In this document: positions 61,247-64,000 of the stretch, one piece after another
Position numbering within the stretch: the first letter of the stretch is position 1
Layout: the number at the start of each line of letters is the position of its first letter
Assembly: GCA_965220985.1 (NCBI GenBank)
Contig: OZ244854.1
Location: 4,092,001-4,156,000 of the forward strand
Direction: 5' to 3'
Length of the DNA: 64,000 bases
Source of the DNA: JAPPHA01 sp965220985
Lineage (GTDB): Bacteria > Pseudomonadota > Alphaproteobacteria > Rhodobacterales > Rhodobacteraceae
The notes under the pieces: model-generated
Database searches by the model: none
What the model was told of the DNA's origin: nothing
What the model saw: only the letters and a program-made list of their open reading frames with translations
Made by a program: the position numbers and the translations under genes

Positions 61247-62038
61247 TCAGCTTCCCCAGATGTACACGGCGAAGAACAGGAACAGCCAGACGACATCGAC
61301 GAAGTGCCAGTACCAGGCGGCAGCTTCGTAGCCGACGTGGCGCTCCTTTGAAAAATGTCCGGCCATGGCGCGGAACAGGCAGACGATCAGGAACAGGGTT
61401 CCGATGATGACGTGGAACCCGTGAAACCCGGTCGCCATGAAGAAGTTGGCGCCATAGATGTTTCCGCTGAATCCGAATGCCGCGTGGCTGTATTCGTAGG
61501 CCTGGAAGCCGGTGAACAGGATTCCCAGAATGATCGCTCCGATCAGGCCCTGTCTCAGCGCCTTGTGATCGTCTTCATGGGCGATCGCGTGGTGAGCCCA
61601 GGTCGCGAAGCATCCGGAACACAGAAGGACAAGCGTGTTGATCAACGGCAGGTGCCACGGGTCGAAGGGCTCGATGCCGACTGGCGGCCACACCCCGCCC
61701 GCGCCCTCGATCATGGGGTACATCGCGTGCTTGAAGAACGACCAGAACCACGCCGCGAAGAACATCACCTCCGACATGATGAACATGAGCATGCCGTACC
61801 GCAGGCCGATGATCACGACGGGCGTGTGGTCCCCGGTGTGGGCCTCGTCGACGACTTCGCTCCACCATCCGAACATGACGTAGAGAATCAGCGCGAAACC
61901 GCCCATCATCACGAGCGGCGTCATGTCCTTCATGAATAGCACCGTTCCGGACAGAAACGTGAATGCCCCGACCGCGCCGAAAAACGGCCAGATGCTGGGG
62001 TTCAGAATGTGGTAGTCGTGGTTTCTCGCGTGTGCCAT
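61247..62038 (-). CDS. ctaE: Cytochrome c oxidase subunit III
   Basis: A 263-residue subunit of the aa3-type terminal oxidase with seven predicted helices. HDYHILNPSIWPFFGAVGAF at the start, YGMLMFIMSEVMFFAAWFWS near 90-110 with the conserved Glu in the lipid cleft, and TGFHGFHVIIGTLFLIVCLF and WYWHFVDVVWLFLFFAVYIWG at the end are diagnostic. Also called coxC. It is placed between ctaG and surf1 as in other alphaproteobacteria. Confidence 0.97.
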   Translation of the reverse strand: MAHARNHDYHILNPSIWPFFGAVGAFTFLSGTVLFMKDMTPLVMMGGFALILYVMFGWWSEVVDEAHTGDHTPVVIIGLRYGMLMFIMSEVMFFAAWFWSFFKHAMYPMIEGAGGVWPPVGIEPFDPWHLPLINTLVLLCSGCFATWAHHAIAHEDDHKALRQGLIGAIILGILFTGFQAYEYSHAAFGFSGNIYGANFFMATGFHGFHVIIGTLFLIVCLFRAMAGHFSKERHVGYEAAAWYWHFVDVVWLFLFFAVYIWGS

Positions 62039-62096
62039 GACTGGGTCAGCTTCCTTGTCTTGGTTTGGCCGATCTGACGAAACTCAGCAGCTTCGT

Positions 62097-62687
62097 TCAG
62101 AGAACTTCTTTTTCCTCGTCGTCGGAGACGCTCGCCTGCCGTTCGGGCAGGTCCGTCAGGTGAAACGTGTAGGACAGCGTGATCGACTGAATGTACTCCG
62201 ATTCGGGATCGTCGAGAATCTTCGGATCGACAAAGAACGAAACGGGCATCAACACTTCCTGACCGGGTTCGAGAACCTGGGTCTGGAAGCAGAAACACTC
62301 GATCTTCGTGAAATACGAGCCAGCCGCATACGGATACACGTTGAAGCTCGCGGTGCCGGCGACGGGCTTGTCGGTCGGATTGTGGGCGCGGTAGTTCATC
62401 ACCGCCGACTCGCCGATCTTCAAGGTGATCTGCCGCTCGACAGGTTCGAAGTCCCACGGCATGCCTGCCTCGAGCGAGGCATCGAACCGAACCCTGATCG
62501 TCTCGTCGAGAATCTCCTCATCCGAGACCGCATTGGACGCAACGCTGGTTTCGCCGCCGAAACCGGTCACGCGGCAGAACCAGTCGTACAGCGGGACCGA
62601 TGCGAACGACAAGGAAAGCATGACGCATGCAACCAGGACCAGCCGGGCTGCGAGACGACCGTTTCGATTGGTCTTCTCGTTGTTCAT
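62097..62687 (-). CDS. ctaG: Cytochrome c oxidase assembly protein CtaG/Cox11
   Basis: A 196-residue Cox11-type copper chaperone that builds the CuB centre. One N-terminal helix (about 11-33) is followed by VPLYDWFCRVTGFGG. The periplasmic domain has the copper-binding Cys131-x-Cys133 in KIECFCFQTQVLEPG, then VLMPVSFFVDPKI. The ATG overlaps the preceding small gene by 4 nt. Confidence 0.96.
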   Translation of the reverse strand: MNNEKTNRNGRLAARLVLVACVMLSLSFASVPLYDWFCRVTGFGGETSVASNAVSDEEILDETIRVRFDASLEAGMPWDFEPVERQITLKIGESAVMNYRAHNPTDKPVAGTASFNVYPYAAGSYFTKIECFCFQTQVLEPGQEVLMPVSFFVDPKILDDPESEYIQSITLSYTFHLTDLPERQASVSDDEEKEVL

Positions 62688-62890
62688 CCGCCTTCCTCCA
62701 GCATGGACGGTCGCAGAACGTGGTCGAAAGCCTCCATCGAGGCCCCGTTTTTCATCTTCACGATCGTAACAGCGAACACGAGGACAACAAAGGCGCCGAG
62801 AATCAGTCCGACCACGACATTCGAGCGCCGTCGACGCGCGTGAACGCCCTGATCCGGTGCATTGGGTTCGGTTTGCATGGAGGTTCGCAT
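62684..62890 (-). CDS. Small single-helix membrane protein of the cox cluster
   Basis: A 68-residue protein: a basic N-terminus (HARRRRSN), one membrane helix (VVVGLILGAFVVLVFAVTIV) followed by KMKNGASMEAFDHVLRP. Small proteins at this place between ctaB and ctaG are often labelled CoxF in alphaproteobacteria. The function is not established. Starts at 62890 or the ATG at 62878 are both possible. It overlaps ctaG by 4 nt, so co-expression is certain in practice. Confidence 0.8.
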   Translation of the reverse strand: MRTSMQTEPNAPDQGVHARRRRSNVVVGLILGAFVVLVFAVTIVKMKNGASMEAFDHVLRPSMLEEGG

Positions 62891-62891
62891 G

Positions 62892-63851
62892 TCATGCCAC
62901 TCCGGACCAGATCGGCCACAGAGAGGTTGCCAATCCCGTTGCCTTCATTCCGGCTTCGACAGCGAGGCCGACGAAGAGCAGGAACAGGTAGAGAATCGAG
63001 AACCTGAAAAACGCCTTTTCGCGCCGATGTCTCTCTTGCGCGGCCTCCGTGCCGTTGCGTGACCTCAGGGTCACAGCAGAAAGCAGGAACCATGCTCCAA
63101 GCCCCAACGACAGAAGCAGGTAGACGGGTCCGCCGATCGGCGTGAAGGCGATCGCGATCGAAACTGGCACAACAGCGAGCACGTACAGAAGAATCCGCTT
63201 GCGGGTGACGTGATCGCCGTGGGTCAGGGGCAGCATCGGCACCCCGGCCTTGCGATAGTCCTCGTTGGTGAACAGGGCCAGCGCCCAGAAGTGGGGAGGC
63301 GTCCATAGAAAGATCAGCAGGAACATCAAGACGCTCTCGATACCGATCGAACCGGTTGCCGCCGCCCATCCGATCATCGGCGGCAATGCACCGGCGGCTC
63401 CGCCGATGACGATGTTCTCCGGAGTCAGGCGCTTGAGCCACATCGTGTAGATGACGACATAGTAGAAGATGGCCACGGCAAGGAGAGCTGCAGCAAGGAA
63501 GTTCGCGGCAAGGGCGAGCATGCCGACCGAGATCCCTGCCAGCCAAAGTCCGAAGACAAGCGCCGATTCCCTGCTGACCCGACCGGCCGGAATGGGTCGA
63601 TGCCGGGTCCGCTTCATCACGCTGTCGATGTCTGCATCGAACCACATGTTGAGGGCCCCTGCGGCTCCGGCGCCAAGAGCGATGAAAAGCACCGCGGCAA
63701 GAAACAGGACCGGGTGAACCGAGACCGGCGCAACGAAAACGCCGACTGCAGCGGAAAAGACGGCGAGCGACATGACCCGCGGTTTGAGCAGCTGCAGAAA
63801 ATCGCCGATATCGGCAAAATCCATCTGGTTTGTGACTGCAGTCTGATTCAC
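62892..63851 (-). CDS. ctaB: Haem O synthase (protohaem IX farnesyltransferase)
   Basis: A 319-residue UbiA-family prenyltransferase that adds a farnesyl group to haem b for haem-copper oxidases. ALNMWFDADIDSVMKRTRHR followed by PIPAGRVS carries the first Asp-rich motif, and FLWTPPHFWALALFTNEDYR followed by KAGVPMLP the second. About nine helices. GTG start. First fully contained gene of the minus-strand oxidase assembly run. Confidence 0.96.
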   Translation of the reverse strand: MNQTAVTNQMDFADIGDFLQLLKPRVMSLAVFSAAVGVFVAPVSVHPVLFLAAVLFIALGAGAAGALNMWFDADIDSVMKRTRHRPIPAGRVSRESALVFGLWLAGISVGMLALAANFLAAALLAVAIFYYVVIYTMWLKRLTPENIVIGGAAGALPPMIGWAAATGSIGIESVLMFLLIFLWTPPHFWALALFTNEDYRKAGVPMLPLTHGDHVTRKRILLYVLAVVPVSIAIAFTPIGGPVYLLLSLGLGAWFLLSAVTLRSRNGTEAAQERHRREKAFFRFSILYLFLLFVGLAVEAGMKATGLATSLWPIWSGVA

Positions 63852-63933
63852 GTTTCGATCGTCTCGTTTGACAAGTCTTCGTCTTCACGAACAGGCCGCA
63901 ACCCGTTCGCCGGGTCGCTTGAGGCCCTGCCCG

Positions 63934-64000
63934 TCAATTGCTGGCAACGACCAGCGGCGCGGTGTCGCTCGGCGCTTCGGCAAATTCTTCGATCATGCGG
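63934..64000 (-). CDS. 3' end of an oxidase-cluster gene (probably a cytochrome oxidase subunit)
   Basis: The last 21 codons of a gene entering from the right: RMIEEFAEAPSDTAPLVVAS, then Asn and stop at 63936-63934. The Ala/Glu/Pro-rich hydrophilic tail resembles ends of cytochrome c oxidase subunit II (CoxB) more than subunit I, but 21 residues cannot settle it. Either subunit is expected before ctaB. The 82-base gap to ctaB has no other feature. Confidence 0.5.
   Translation of the reverse strand, partial: RMIEEFAEAPSDTAPLVVASN

Noticed and set aside
59013..61331. A 772-codon plus-strand frame
   Set aside because: Antisense shadow of thrC and surf1; no domain, and the opposite strand encodes well-known proteins.
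1..64000. CRISPR arrays, tRNA genes and intact transposases
   Set aside because: I looked for regularly spaced repeats, tRNA arms and transposase motifs in the gene-free stretches and found none that I could support.

Overview
The window looks like a chromosomal segment of a GC-rich alphaproteobacterium. The evidence is a gcrA cell-cycle regulator, a DUF1178 gene, an mraZ-rsmH-ftsL-ftsI-murE-murF-mraY-murD cell-wall cluster with rnpB beside it, a ctaB / small membrane protein / ctaG / coxC / surf1 / thrC / M16-peptidase run, and gatC-gatA. I cannot name a genus. Most core genes are packed tightly with 4-nt ATGA or GTGA overlaps and use GTG and TTG starts freely.

Layout. 1-143 is the 5' end of ftsW on the minus strand. 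144-4115 is a roughly 4-kb accessory block that splits ftsW from murD. It holds a Phd/YefM antitoxin, a dead RelE toxin, and a tightly coupled operon of a two-helix membrane protein, an ImmA/IrrE metallopeptidase and a beta-family protein. 4116-13421 is the dcw cluster from murD back to mraZ, with a possible MraZ box upstream. 13984-14361 is RNase P RNA. 14393-17670 carries a peptidoglycan amidase, gatA, gatC and tadA. 17700-19617 has no intact gene: it contains four decaying copies of a RhuM-family gene, three of them carrying a covarying DNA palindrome.

19618-28783 is one regulon-like region: three proteins with tandem SnoaL/NTF2-like folds, a LacI-family regulator and a complete carbohydrate-type ABC importer. 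28814-36301 holds an XRE-ImmA regulator, a pseudouridine synthase, a TerC protein, argF-argD, a DsbB-like protein, a YqaA-like protein and a small conserved-looking protein. 36392-44423 resembles catabolism of an N-methylated amino acid or betaine: class III aminotransferase, HpbD-like enolase-superfamily enzyme, MDR dehydrogenase, dimethylglycine-dehydrogenase-like flavoprotein, RpiR regulator and Rieske oxygenase. 44727-49648 carries gcrA, a DUF1178 gene, lysC and ptsP. 49649-51460 is visibly AT-richer and holds a DUF6602-type gene. 51472-57765 mixes GNAT acetyltransferases, a phosphorothioate-sensing HNH-type nuclease, mtnP, a fatty-acid desaturase and a GlcD-type oxidase. 57769-64000 is the M16 peptidase, thrC and cytochrome oxidase assembly block, ending in the 3' end of a further oxidase-cluster gene.

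The two best candidates for something undescribed are the membrane protein-ImmA-beta operon inside the division cluster, and the three tandem-SnoaL proteins tied to a dedicated ABC importer and LacI regulator. The covarying palindromes in the RhuM relics are the most unusual DNA-level signal. All functional names come from recognising sequence motifs by eye; no database search was run.
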